Below are positions 25,781 to 38,430 of a DNA stretch of 64,000 nucleotides, piece after piece. The stretch covers positions 286,060 to 350,059 of the forward strand of contig VTFK01000291.1 of assembly GCA_009617715.1 (NCBI GenBank). Direction: 5' to 3'. Within the stretch, counting starts at the first letter, position 1. Every line of letters starts with the position of its first letter. The notes under the pieces were generated by a model that did not search any database, was not told the origin of the DNA, and saw nothing but the letters and a program-made list of their open reading frames with translations. Made by a program: the position numbers and the translations under genes. Source of the stretch: Plectrocnemia conspersa. Lineage: Eukaryota; Arthropoda; Insecta; Trichoptera; Polycentropodidae.

Positions 25781-28780
25781 CCGTTTTTATCAGATGTATT
25801 ATATATTTTCTGATGTATATTATATGTTATTATATAAGCTATTTTACACCATTTTAAAATTATATAACAAGTTTTTTCATAAAAAAATAATACATTATGT
25901 GTAAACTTCAGTTGTGTTCTCATTAGATTTTAATGTACTTTGTTGGGTAACATATTTTCAATTGAAGGATTTATCTTAAAAATTATTTTTAAATACATTA
26001 AATATATAGTATGCCTTTTATTATGTATTTTTTATATGAATAAACGTCGTAAAGTCTTAAAGTCGAATCTTAAGTCGTTAGTTAAGCTCTTATAGATTCG
26101 AGGTGACTGCTTGGCATTTTGTTTAATGACTTTGCAGCTAAAATAACCGCCAGTAGAGCAGGTAATAGTTTATTTTTAAAACAAACATAAATTAAAACAT
26201 ATAAAAAATGTAGATACCAATATCAGGCATGGAGTTACGTTTGAAGATCTTTGAATCTTTGATGGAAATTCGAGTTTTAGTAGTGTTTTAAGCATAACGT
26301 ATGAAATTTTTGTAATGTATTCTCATGATGCTCTTTGGATGATCTGCAGATGTCTCTCGTGTCAAAGCTAGTCCCTTCTCGTCTCTGTTTCATCCTTGCT
26401 ACTGTAACTCCATAACGTCTGCTCTGCCTGTGTGACAAAATGTCGCATATTTTGTAATGTTGGTTCAAGTTTGAGAATGTTTGCGAGTTAACTGCATTGC
26501 TTTTCATTCACCGAAGCGATCGATAACCAAGAGGTTCGAGTAACAATAATATTATGCGCAGGGCATAAAAGATTGTTTAGCGCGCGTCTTTTCCAAACAA
26601 TACGTAGTGTCCGTGCAATATATTGAATTGTTTGGTAACAAAATATGTTTTTCATTGTCGTGAATATACTGTGTGTGGTTTGACTTTTATGATATTTTAA
26701 TAAATAATGATATTTTTCCTTAAATATACTTAAATTAATAACATCGACTGAAATTGTAAATTAAATACAATTTATTTTGAGCTCAAACTGTTACACTTTA
26801 GGGTTTTAAAAGGGCGTTCCTCTTTGCTTTACTTTGAAAGGTCTAAATAAATGCGACTGCTTTTTTATGGTTCTCAGGATTGTTTTGGTCGATTCGGAGT
26901 AGCTCTGCTTAGTCGAATTTAGCTGAAATTTTTTTTGGTAGTAATTATAACATAAATGATTAGGTATGTCAGTAAGTGGTAAAAAAAGTGTTCTAGCCTA
27001 TATAACCTTAAAAAATATGGTAAGTCCTATTCTTCCAGTCCTCGATCCTTTGACTAATTCAGATGATTAAGACGAAAATAAATTCTTTGTTATTATGTAA
27101 ACAGAGGCTATGTGCCTCTCTTTGGACAATAGAAAAAACCCTACTTTTGTGGAGATACCGCACTGTTAAAATAAAATTAGTTAAAAAAATATAAAAAAAC
27201 AATTAAGTAACTGAATATATGTTTAAAAATAATTTATGTTAAAAGCTGATTATTTTAATTTAAATATATTCATGTGATATATTTTTTTTCGGAAAAAAAT
27301 GAAACATAAAAATTTCTATTATATTGCAATATAAAACCAAATATGAATGATTTGTTAATAAATTTAGATTTTAATCAATAATTATATATTTACTATGAAG
27401 CGGCTTAAATAGCCAAGCTTCATTTAAATGAAAAGCAAAAAATATATATTGTTACTCCACACCAAGCAATATTATGTTATTTTTTTAATTTAATTAGACG
27501 TTTATATTTTTTTATATCAAAAGCATAAATCCTATTTAAACAGCAATGAATTATTTATTTTTATCTATAAATTTTCAGTTTTTTTTCAAAAAATTTGCCT
27601 GAAAAAACAAAAATACTTTTAGACTAACTTAAAAAATTATTCATCTAAGTTTTTGCTCTCAAGCAACTTTAAAATAACACTTGTGGTATAAATCGTTGAC
27701 TATTGAACTAAAAGTCCTATGTTAAATTGGTGTTTTTAAAATTCTATAATTTTTAAGAGATTAAAATTAGTAATTATTATATGATGAAAATTCTGATTGA
27801 TCATGACAGATTACATTAACCTTGATTTTCCTAATTTCGCGGATGAATATTTATTAAAATCAAGTCATAAATTTTAGATATTTAAAATTCTCTAATAATC
27901 AGATTCTTCAGCTCATAGAGAATATTTTATATGTGTTCAACAAAAATAATATTTATCGACTTTGATTCTGTTTATTTATTTTTTAAGCGTATCTAAATAA
28001 TCATATTTTTTAATAAAAATAAATTCAATTTAATTTTGCATCATTATTACCTGCTCTTTGAATATATTTTTGTTGAAATATGTTCAAGCGATTTTTAATT
28101 CAATCGCTTCAGAACTGTTATTATATGGATGCTTTGACGCACAGATCTTTGTTTTGTGTTAAAGTAAAGTCCAACGGTTTTATCAATATTACTAGGCCGA
28201 TAATAAACGCATAATACTTTGTCACGCTAATGAAAAAAAACTGAATTACGCAAATCAATTAAAGTTTTTTTATTATTTAGAAAGTCTTGCAAAATAATTT
28301 TGACACAACGATTATGGATGGTCTTTATATAAATTATGACATATCAAATATAAATTATATATGTTGTAAATATCAAGCGAATAAATAATAATAAAAAAAC
28401 AGACATAGCGCCTTATAAGGGTCAGGAAATTAAGCTTTTAAAATTGTATGTAATAATAATTTATATATACTTCTTTGAAACTAATATTCTACTTTCTATA
28501 TTAAATTAAAAAACTTTCAACTTTTTTTAAATTAGTCCGTGCAGTGAAAAAAATTATTATGATATTTTTTTACAGTTTTTAGAATTACAAAATAAAATTA
28601 TTGTTAATATCAATTGAAATATGTATAAGCAATTAAACTACTAATGGACTTTTCTGTACATATGTTTGTCATTTATATATGTTTTTTAACTAACTGTCAT
28701 TTAGAGTAGACAGTGAATATTTTCAAATATATTTTAATTAACATGTCACTGCATAAATTAAAAATAAAATGAAAGTTAAA
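25780..28780. other. Noncoding stretch
   Basis: AT-rich, with a more balanced part at 26030-26640 that includes a 76-codon minus-strand frame (26277-26507) without recognisable motif. No gene, structural RNA or repeat could be supported. Confidence 0.5.
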
Positions 28781-28990
28781 GGGTGAAACGACTCGCTGCC
28801 GCTCCTCTCTTTCTCTCCAACGCTTTAAAGCCGAACTAAAAACAAATTTTCACCCTTAGAATAAAGTCCGACATTTTTCATTGTTAATGGAATAATTAGT
28901 CGGAAAGGTACGCCGATAGAAGCGGGAAAAAATAGGGTTTATTATAACAGCTTTGAGCGCGTCGAGATTCTACATTACACTCGTTATACC
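28780..28990. other. GC-richer unique segment, candidate regulatory DNA
   Basis: A block of about 200 bases with pyrimidine-rich GCTCCTCTCTTTCTCTCC (GAGA-type on the other strand) and CpG-bearing words. Resembles conserved noncoding DNA; no coding frame. Confidence 0.45.
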
Positions 28991-29390
28991 TACGAAAAAA
29001 AATATTTTTTATATTAAAAGGGCAAGCTATTATAATAATAAAAAATACGCTTTGATACCCAAAGGTAACTAATTAATTTTAATTTAAAACAAATTTACTT
29101 ATAACGAGACTGTGGGCATGGCGCTCGTGCTCCAAGTAATGGCACATAGTACACGCGAGGTTTAATATACTCATATTTAAGCTTAGTACCTACTACTGCA
29201 GGATATTTTCATTAAGGTGTAACCAGCGGCTGGTTTTATCAACTTGGATATTATATTAAATTTATCACAATACATATCGAGACACTGTGACCATATTGTA
29301 CGAATCTATACATGTATGTTTAATCAATGGCTCTCTTAATAATCATAGCTAACAAGACGAGTCCTTATTTATTATTCCAAATAGTACGGA
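28990..29390. other. Noncoding stretch
   Basis: Mixed composition; nothing recognised. Confidence 0.45.
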
Positions 29391-29620
29391 TTATAATCCA
29401 AGATCTAAAGCGAAGCACCCTACCCCTTTCTTTAGAGTATCTGGTATTAATAGACCCTGACGGCGGTAATTAAATCAGCGAGGGTCGCTTTAAACAGATT
29501 ACAAACCACCCCCAAATGCAAAACACACCCCCCTGTTACATCGCGACGATGGAAAATGGGAAAAATGTGTTAACATTTATCACAATCCCTGGTGTTGACT
29601 CAACTGTCATCTCTTAACAA
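29390..29620. other. GC-richer unique segment, candidate regulatory DNA
   Basis: Contains GACGGCGGTAATTAAATCAGC (a homeodomain-type TAATTA core) and C-runs (CACCCCCCTG). No open frame. Candidate enhancer by composition and position only. Confidence 0.4.
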
Positions 29621-32345
29621 CCAAAAATTATGAATAATAATTAATGATGGGCTGCTTCTGTCTTTCATTAAATATCTAGATAATGCACTTTAATATTTAT
29701 ATTTTGAGCATTTGCAATATCGGATACTCAAAATTATGTAACAAATGTATATCTTTGAAGTGTTACGTAACGTAAGCGTAACAACACAATACGATAATAT
29801 TTTTTTAACATTTTACGTAGCACAACGAACAGAAAACAGACACACAATGTTGAAGAAATAAAAATAAATGTTTCCTGGCTATAAAAGAAGTATTTATGAC
29901 GGCGTACTGGCAAATGCATAACAAAAGAACAAATTAAGAGGGATGACCAGTAAATTCGAGACATAAACAAAATCATAAATTTCCAAGAACCCCTCTGCAA
30001 CTTTTATAACGTTAAACTAAAACTACGTTCGAGTTACGATGAAAACAAATTATTTTAAGTATATGGATGCATATAAAGCTCTTGGATATATATTTCAAGA
30101 ATTGTTGAACGACAGCCGGTTCTATATATAGTATATACAGCTTTTATATTTTCATTTTAGTTCTTTGTAATAATAGAAGGAGTGACGTGATCCCGTCGCG
30201 GCTTGGGTCTGGATAGAATTCGTTAGAAATTGCATCAGTGTTATCCATCCGAGTTCTAGGATATTGCGGCAATATATTCACTGTACGCTATGAAAATAGC
30301 AATTTAATTTCCACGTAGAAAATTATTTTCCTTCAAAGTAACATCTCAAAGCTAAAGCTAATCTTACACGTATTCACCGTGACATAAGTGTAAAAATTCT
30401 TAACCAACATATAAAAACCAGTGAGCAAGGTGTGTATAAAATTAAGGCCCTAAAGTGCATAAAAAGTAATCAATATTTATATTATTAATTTATTTTTGCA
30501 AAGATGTGTTATTTTTTAATTGAAAAAAATAAAAAATTATCTATGAGTAAAATATGTAATTTAATAATAAATTCTATTTGTATTCTTTTAGCTTTAGACT
30601 ATTTATATACAGTATTTAAGTTTACCAATTTATCTTGATTGAGTGCTAGGAATATTTATAACTATTGATCTAGAGCTACTGATAATTAAATTTAAACCTT
30701 TAAAATGGGATGTGCTAAGGCATTTTATTTTATAATTACCGTAAAATTTGTTCCTGTCGTACTAACCGATTATATATATGATGGGGCTAATATGTTTTTT
30801 ATGTAATATTTTAAAAGTATCTTACTGTATTAAATTGAAAATTATATTTAATTAATAATATTAAAAATCTACTGTAAAGTTATTTAAAATTATTATTGAA
30901 AGTTGTGTTATATCACCTAATTATAAAACACAAAGTTAAAAAAAATACTTATGTAAATGTTACTCCATCCCAGAATTTACAGAATTTATTTTGTTAAATA
31001 TTAATTTAATGTCTCAAGTAAACTCTTTAAACCTGAGATCCGTAATATGTTATGTGATATGGTAATTTAGGCATAGTCTATATTTTTGCCGCTTTCTTAA
31101 ATGAAATATATATTATTGTAATAGTTTTTTTAATAATATATGTAAATATATATTAATTATTAAATTTTTTACTAGTTCGCGAGTATTAGTATTATTTAAA
31201 TGCTAGAATTCATCGCGATTAAAATCAAAATTTCGATATTTCGGCAGTAATGTGCCTGTCATGATCACGAATATATATAAAAAAAAACGTAAGACTATGG
31301 CAGATGCATCACAAAAAAAATTAATTAAATTTTTAATCGCGAAAAATCTCACATTTGCATATGCATATATGTATGTATATGTGTATATATTATATGTTTA
31401 ATTTTCATTGTACAGGGGCCTAATATTAAAACAAAGAACTAAATAAAAATATAAATAATATCAAGTCCATTATAGTACAATATTTACCTCACTAAATGAA
31501 CAACACACATGTGCTTTCATTTAGTATTTATCTTTTGCCAAACATCAATAAAATGTTAGTTTAGTTGGCAATTGTTGGTGAAAAGTTATTCGTAAAATTC
31601 TCTCTTTATCCGTTTTCACAGGTATTCAATGGGTTAATACCTAGGGAATTTCACGGCTGGTCAAGAACCTTGACTTTTTATTGCTCATAACCACTTTTGC
31701 TTTATGGCAAGGTGCAGAAACATATATTAATGTAAACTCGCCTTTTGGGAACAGCTCATGGACCTCAAAACATAAATTTCGCACTTTTCCTTCATAATTT
31801 GATCTCTCGCAATATTTTTGAATATACCTTATAACTTATATAATTTTTTTTTTATCAAAATATGGTTCATTTAAATATAACTTTATATAGTTATTCATAA
31901 ATAAATATGTCATTTTAATGCTAATATAATTCTTGCAGGTAAATAGCTGCCTTAACTAAAATATGTTATAAAAAGAGTATGAAATTGTTTTTTTAATTGT
32001 ATGATTGTCCACAGCATCTCTCAGTTATTTGAAGAAATGTTTAGCGACATACAGATTTCTACAATAACTTAATAAATCGTATCCCAACGCTCCTTATAGA
32101 AAGTCTCTGGGATACAATAACGTAGAATAACCAATCTTTTTCATTTTACTATTTTAATAGCGAGATGAAAGACACGTGAAAAAAACAGAACAATCAGCCT
32201 TATAATATGTAAACCTCAATAGACTATAATAAATATATGAAAGGTATTAATGGCGCTGATCACCTAGTTAAATAATATTTTGAAAAACAATTGAATAAAC
32301 AAAAAAATTGTTTTTTCATTTATTTCGATGTGCATTGTTTTATTC
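29620..32345. other. Noncoding stretch upstream of the candidate exon
   Basis: AT-rich with a few balanced patches (30170-30300, 31590-31790). The 88-codon minus-strand frame at 29734-30000 is hydrophobic and has no recognised family. No repeat or RNA gene is supported. Confidence 0.45.
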
Positions 32346-32347
32346 GT

Positions 32348-32789
32348 TCAGTGTAAATCAAAATTTGAATCGTAACAGCAAAATTAACTGCAAAGATTTT
32401 CTTTCGAGTAAAGCTTAAGGATGGATGCAGAATTCAGTGGAAAATATCGATTCTGAAGACTTCACCGGTTTCCACCACAGCTTACGGTGCTGTCAATCTA
32501 CCAGATAGGCTTTCGGATAAGCTGCAAAATCATCAGTCAATAAAAATAAAAAGTGGCGAGAAATTTGTGAAAATAAAATATCGTGTTTGTGCTGCACATG
32601 TGCAGAAATTGTGAAATTCTTCTTCATAGTGACGAATGTTTTTATATGTATCAAAAAATATTTAAATAGATAAAAAGTGTTAATAATAAAAATAAATATA
32701 AATAAGAATATAGTGTAGTGTATAGTGTGATTGTAAAAATAAATGTGTTTGTGACAGTTGTATGCAGAAAATGGACGCCGAAAAATTTG
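32348..32789 (+). CDS. Candidate first exon: 5' UTR plus start codon, then splice donor
   Basis: A transcript start is possible near TTCAGTGT (about 32348, initiator-like). A long UTR-like sequence with TAGTGTGATTGTAAAA-type repeats, typical of insect leaders, leads to two in-frame start codons at 32762 and 32771. The second has a strong context (AAAATGGAC). Coding reads MDAEKF plus one base (phase 1), then the donor GTGAGTGC at 32790. An in-frame stop at 32723-32725 precedes the first ATG. The coding portion is too short to identify a gene. No matching downstream exon is recognised in the remaining 31 kb, so the intron would exceed the window. Purely signal-based: it could be a chance ATG followed by a chance donor. 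Confidence 0.4.
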
Positions 32790-34780
32790 GTGAGTGCAAA
32801 TTATATTATATTATTAAAGGGCGTTTTCATAAATTGTTTATATAAAAATTCATAGAAGCATTTAAACATACATATTATTAAATTATAAGCAACCATTACA
32901 ACCATTTTCAATTTAAGCGAATTATTAGGAATGAAAAAAACATATTTTTTCGTTCATGATTTTATTCCTTTAAGCGCAATAATATTATTTTATTTAAATA
33001 TTGACAGAAATAAACTAATACAGCGATAATTTATCCAAATTGTAGCTTTTTCCACTGATTTAATAATTTTGTGAATCATTGCGGTTTTCCAAATGTGAGG
33101 CAATATCAAAATAACAAACACCCAGTATGTTAATATACTTTGATTACTGTATTATCTTATTTATCTACATATACCGTAACGTTTTTAGTTTTTAATTTTA
33201 CAAAAATATACAGAATTCCAGGTAGAAAAACTTTAAATAATTGATGTGCTATCAACCGCGGATGTTTTGATTTTTTTGATTAAATTGGTTTTATGTTTAC
33301 CTAGCCAAACAGTTTTTACATTAAAATGTATTTTTGTTCAAGGAGTGTAACATAAAATATTATTTTTTAGATGAAATAAATAATTTTGTTTCATATATTT
33401 TATAAAAAATATTCACGTGCCTCAAAAAGGCGACGACTCATTACATTGCGACGCAATGAGATAAGACGACCCTTTTCACAAAAATTTGAAGTAAAATATA
33501 ATTTATTTTTATTTGATATTATATAGAAATAGTATACGTTATCTGATTATTGTGTAGAGGCTATTTACTTCGTAAAACTGTTAAGCTCGTTAAAAAATCA
33601 AATAATATCTGCAAAAAAGGTTAATTAGGAAAGTCATTTATTATTTGATAATAATATTGGGGAGTATATGTTTATTGTTCAAAAAACCTTAATAAAATTT
33701 TACTGTATTTTAGAACAAGTTAGGGTATTTGTCCTTTATTCTGATAAAAAAGGAGTCACAAAACTGACATAATAGATTTATTATCACATTATAAATTGAC
33801 ATTTTTTCCACAAAATATTGGTTAGTTAATATTACGATGAGTAATAAAATTAAGCATCTGATTATTCATTAAAGTCTTTGCATTTTTACAAACTTTATAC
33901 TTTTTTTAACTAAGCTTTAACTTGTTCCACAAATATTTTTACCACCATCGGATTAGTAACGTTTTAGTTTATTTTAATTAAAAATGAACTTTGTTAAAAT
34001 TATTTTTGTCTGTAGTTGTTCTATGCAGACTATTCATGAAAGCTTGTTCTTTAGTCACTTGAAACATAGAATTATCTCGTCGAATAAACAATGTGGTGTA
34101 AACCAGTAACTTACTTAGTAACTAACTGTTGAAACAATTTTTGATTTTTACCTAACTCGTCAATGATACAAAATATTTGCTATTTTTCAAAGTACACTTT
34201 GAGAAAACGCTAAGACTTAAAAATCTTATGAAACACCCATAGGTTAGGCTGAAAAAAAACACTTTTGACATTTGCATTGGTATTTAATTGTCTATTGATG
34301 TTACTCACAATGTGCTCTAACCTTCTAATAACATTTTTTGCTGAAAGACTGATAAATTTAAATAAATCTATTTTACCGTAACATTTCTTTGGCAGCAACA
34401 AACATACATAACTTAATTAATTCGCCATCAGTAAATGTTTTTTTTATTAATTAATAAATAAACTATTGTTATGTTTTTTCATATATTTTTATTTTTGCGA
34501 AAAAAATGTTGAAATACAAAATTTCAAACTTTTATTCTTTTTCAATTTGTATGATCGTTGATTTTTTGCAAATCGTTAATATAGTATCGAGTACTTAGTC
34601 TTGCAATGAATACATTATATTTATTTAGATATAAGAGTATCGCACAATAAGCATAATGCTTTGGCATCTAATTAAAAAATAAAATATTTTACACTCTCTT
34701 CTGCTTTAAAATCACAACATTCAAAGTCCAATATATTTTTTTCTGGCTTTAACAGTGACATGATAAATATTTATGGGTTA
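32790..34780. other. Noncoding stretch (putative intron)
   Basis: AT-rich, no exon-like open segment flanked by splice signals could be supported. The minus-strand 63-codon frame at 34210-34401 has no motif. Confidence 0.45.
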
Positions 34781-35005
34781 TAAAATGAGAACAAACTATC
34801 GCAAAAAGCGTTACAAAGGGCACTGAAGACACTGTCGAATTAAAACGTGGAATGCGAAGCAATGGGAACAACACATACGTTCATATCTCGCAATTTATTA
34901 ACACGACACCTGGTCAATACGTTATAACTATGGTTTGGGAAACCCCGAATTTTTGGACCCGTCGGCTCCATCGGATATAGTCAAAGTCAAAAAGTATATT
35001 ATAAA

Positions 35006-35080
35006 GTCAAAAATTCACGTCAAAAGCAATTAAATCGTATCGGCGCCACCGCAGTGGGAACGCTTAATAATCTGGCGTTC
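35006..35080 (+). repeat. Partial copy of the hairpin-element arm with reversed loop
   Basis: GTCAAAAATTCACGTCAAAAG followed by CGGCGCC matches the left arm of the hairpin element 180 bases downstream in the same orientation. The next block GCAGTGGGAACGCT is the reverse complement of that element's loop. It is a third, truncated family member. Confidence 0.75.
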
Positions 35081-35127
35081 ACACTGCGACATTTATAATA
35101 ATATTACAAATTTATTGAGGAACATAT

Positions 35128-35346
35128 AAACCAAATTTCGACCAATAGGAGAGCGCAAAAAAAACAATTATCACCTCTCAGAAGTCAAAAATCCACGTCA
35201 AAAGCAATAAAATCGTGTCGGCGCCGTAACCGAGCGTTCCCACTGCAACGGCGCCGACACAATTTTATTGCTTTTGACGTAGATTTTTGACTTCTGAGAG
35301 GTGATAATTGTTTTTTTGCGCTTTTCTATTGACCAAAATTCGGTTT
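35128..35346. repeat. 219-bp long inverted repeat (hairpin end of copy A)
   Basis: The left arm (35128-35227) begins AAACCAAATTTCG and ends GTCGGCGCCGT. The right arm (35248-35346) is its near-perfect complement, with only a handful of mismatches in about 100 bp. The 20-nt loop contains GAGCGTTCCCACTGC. Transcribed RNA would form a near-continuous duplex, a potential siRNA source. Confidence 0.95.
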
Positions 35347-35915
35347 GAAAATACTTTAATTAGCTTTCGTATATTAGAAGTCCATTGTAATATCGGTAAG
35401 GATAGCTATCATATTTTTAAAACATAGTATAATATCTAAGAGCAGACAAATTTTGGAGCAATATGCGACAACTATCTGTACTTCTTCTTCCGTTTATTTT
35501 CCCTTGAGAAATGAGTTGGCTAAGTTTGTATTTTTCATTTGAGATAATGAAAGTTCTAAAAATAATCATAGGTTTGGGTTAAAACAACAAATGTACGTTT
35601 CGCAACTGTTTCGCAAAATTTTAGAGCAGCATATTAGCGCCTATTAGTTAAATTATATTTTCGCGTAACAATATATATACCTAAAGAATAAAATGTATAT
35701 AGACTTTACTAGTGAGAATATAACTTTACCAAAACTACACATTCACTGTAACATTTATACATTACATGTAAATAAATAATGATGAGTATGTAAATTTATA
35801 TATTACTACCTATGGAAAAGTTGAAATTGTGCAATTTTACTAGCACCTGCCAGATAAATTATATTTTACTGGTAAAAATATGTATCTACTGGTGAAAATG
35901 TATTCCGATATTCTT

Positions 35916-35990
35916 TTATTATTATTTATTTATTTTATTAATTTATTTAGCTTAATAGCTAATCTTTACATTTAACAAATTTAGTAAACA
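35916..35990 (-). mobile_element. 75-bp LINE 3' fragment inserted in copy A
   Basis: On minus it reads GTTTACTAAATTTGTTA then AATGTAAAGATTAGCTATTAA and the TAAA-rich tail. It is almost identical to 7074-7142 of the LINE (about one substitution outside the tail). It is an extreme 5'-truncation with the tail at the lower coordinate. Copy B of the host element is uninterrupted at the corresponding point (near 62003-62012). Confidence 0.88.
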
Positions 35991-36179
35991 CATATAATTT
36001 ACTGAAATGATATATTTTAAAAAATATTTTTTGGATAGATTCGAGACTAGTTTTTTATAGTTTTTTTTTATGAATAACCTGATACATAGTATTTAATTAA
36101 ATAACATGCATCTTTCTGGCCAAATTCAAGGAGGGAAAAATGCCTTCACCTACCCCCCCAAATAACGTCTCTGCTACAA

Positions 36180-37260
36180 AATAATCTTAAATCAATAATA
36201 TTGGTGCAAGATTGAGTTGTTTAATTTTTTAGGGTTAATATTTTTTTTTTTAATATTAGTATTATTTATAAATGTTAAATGTTATATTTCTTCAGATAAC
36301 AGCTTTCCAAATCATTGTTACATTTGTTTCGTAGTTTTTTGCCTTTATCAGAATCTCATTGTCATTCAAGTCGCGAAATAGCCACATGAAACTGAATATA
36401 TTATATATTTATATTGCTGCATTAAATCTAGTTGTCAAATTACCGATAATACAATCTAGAAAAGCTTTGTTATTAATTCTTCGTTATTTATTTGCTTCTT
36501 ATTTTTTCGTCGATCTGAAAATTCAGATCAAATATCTAAATTTACTACTACTAATTTACATTCGTTGAATATTTTTAAATGGTTTAAAAACCAATAAAGT
36601 CAACGATAATTTACAAACAAATTTAAATAGCCGCGTCAAAAAAATTTAATCTGTCTCTTTGAATAATAATGTTTATTGTAAAAGTACTTCCTAGAAAGTG
36701 GGTGCTTTTGAAGGCAATGTTCCGCTCCTTTAATTTCTTGCATGTATAAAAAAACTAAAGGAATTGATACCCGAAACACATCAGTAAATACATCTCAAAC
36801 CAGTTTCGTTCTGATTCATTATTTTTATGAATATATTATTGAAATTATTTTTTATAAAATCGGGCCCCGGGTATTTGTCCCCACTCTCCTCCTCGCTCTT
36901 GGCAAGCCTAATTATTGTACAAAGTGTACTACGAATTATATTCATAGAACTAAAAAATACTTAATAAAAAATACTAAGACTGATATAGTAACACCCTCAA
37001 TATAAATTTAATTTTACATGTATAACATGTTCATTATACAAAGTTTAAGCCCTACAAATGCCCAAATTTCATTATATATATTGTAGCATTATGTTCGATG
37101 TAAACTGTGTTGTAGAAATTAGAAGCGTACACTGTCTAGTCAGCACAGTGGCGTTGAATAGAAGCAATTTTAGTTTTAATCAAACGGCTATAAAACAACA
37201 ATGCCTTCAAGTATTAGTCAAATTGATGCTTTTAAAATTTAATCGACGCCAATAAAACGA
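36180..37260. other. Noncoding stretch
   Basis: AT-rich with three short + frames (36359-36568, 36742-37005, 37058-37255) that show no recognised motif. GGGCCCCGGGTATTTG at about 36862 is an isolated GC-rich spot. Confidence 0.45.
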
Positions 37261-37830
37261 CCTTTGCCTTCTTAGACCCGAAGATAGAGAGACAAAGTTG
37301 CGAGATTGCACAAGTCGACTTCATTTAAGCGCGGCCCTTCGCATGAGATGGGCAAAGTTTCACAATAGAGAGAGAGATTGAGGTCTCGGTTCGTTTGAAT
37401 ATGATTCATTAGAGACTACTAGAAGTTGAAAAATTAACGTCCTGTGTTATATGTATGTGATTAACTTGTTGAATTCGGTTCCGATTGACGTTTATGCAGA
37501 TTCGCCGCAAGCGAATTACACGTCGGTCCCGTGAAGTTTTCACATTACAGTTTCCACTCGTTTGTTTAACTATTTTATGAGTTTCCACGGTTCGCGTACA
37601 CATAAAAGGGGCGCCAACACCTGTTCCGTTTCACAAGATTATTTCCACGTTCGTGTGTTTCGACACGGTGAGGATATCCGGTTCAAAGTTTCAACCGAAC
37701 ATACGATCCTTGTGACGAGACCATTTCGAATTTCGAGATAAACTAATTGATAAGTGAAGTTGAATAACAGTTTAAAATTTTTATAAGAAAATGTTGATTT
37801 TGTGAGTGGTTAATTGACTGTAATGTTATA
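37260..37830 (+). promoter_or_regulatory. Candidate promoter and leader
   Basis: A GC-richer block with a GA-run AGAGAGAGAG at about 37369 (GAGA-factor type). A TATA-like ACATAAAAGGGG lies at about 37610, and a TTTCACAAG start candidate about 25 bases downstream. A leader-like sequence follows, including a possible donor ACG|GTGAGG at about 37665. Further on, ATGTTGATTTT runs directly into GTGAGTGG (about 37791-37808). It could be a promoter with a first exon, alternative to 32348-32789, or unrelated regulatory DNA. Phase differs between the two candidate exons, which argues against simple exchange. Confidence 0.25.
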
Positions 37831-38430
37831 GTGAACATGCAAAAATTTTTTTTGAAGTTTGTATGCCGAGTAGTATGACTTATTTAGCCAGAGAGATGCT
37901 ATAAGGGCCGTTTTAAATTTACTATAAATATTATGTTAGGGTAAACACAATCAACAACCACTAAATCAGTAATGAAAAACCGGACAAAAATCATAGTCTG
38001 TAACTCATTTACATATTGTATATTTTTATTAACAATTATCGCGAACAATAACATAATATGGACTTGCCACATTTTCATAATCAACGGCTCAAATATCCAA
38101 CAATTATTTAAACAAAAAATATATTGATATAGAAATTATCAATAGTGTTTAACTCGCCAAGTTTTTATTGAGACAGACAAATAAAATACCAGCTTTAAGA
38201 ATGGGTGTCGAGTAAGCGTGACTTGACAGCAAATGAGTCGCTCTGTGAACATATGTTTTGTGCTTTATGTTGTTAGCGTTTGCCAATAATCAATAAAATG
38301 CATGTGTATGTGTCCATAGGAGTGGTAGCAAGACGTATGAGGTCGTGAAGTGATTGAGCAAAGGGTTGAGAAGAAAGTCCGTGATTAAAATTCTGTCTGA
38401 AGCCGTTATGATACATATTATACATACATG
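37830..38430. other. Noncoding stretch left of the hAT
   Basis: Mixed AT-rich sequence; nothing recognised. Confidence 0.45.

Larger units (their letters stand above)
35128..36175 (+). mobile_element. Hairpin-ended repeat element, copy A
   Basis: An interspersed element with a 219-bp hairpin at one end (35128-35346: arms of about 100 bp, loop 35228-35247) and a body running to about 36175. The body aligns with the reverse complement of 61885-62960. Landmarks: ATTGTAATATCG, GAGCAGACAAA, GCAATATGCG, GTACGTTTCGCAACTG, CACATTCACTGTAACATTTA, CACCTGCCAGATAAATTAT, and CTGGTGAAAATGTATT. The distal end, read on minus, starts CAGAGACGTTATTTGGG and carries a C-rich/G-rich pair. The element has no open frame, so it is non-autonomous. 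It is interrupted at 35916-35990 by a LINE tail. Superfamily not recognised: the long terminal hairpin recalls foldback or MITE-type DNA elements, but the two ends are not symmetric. Confidence 0.78.
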
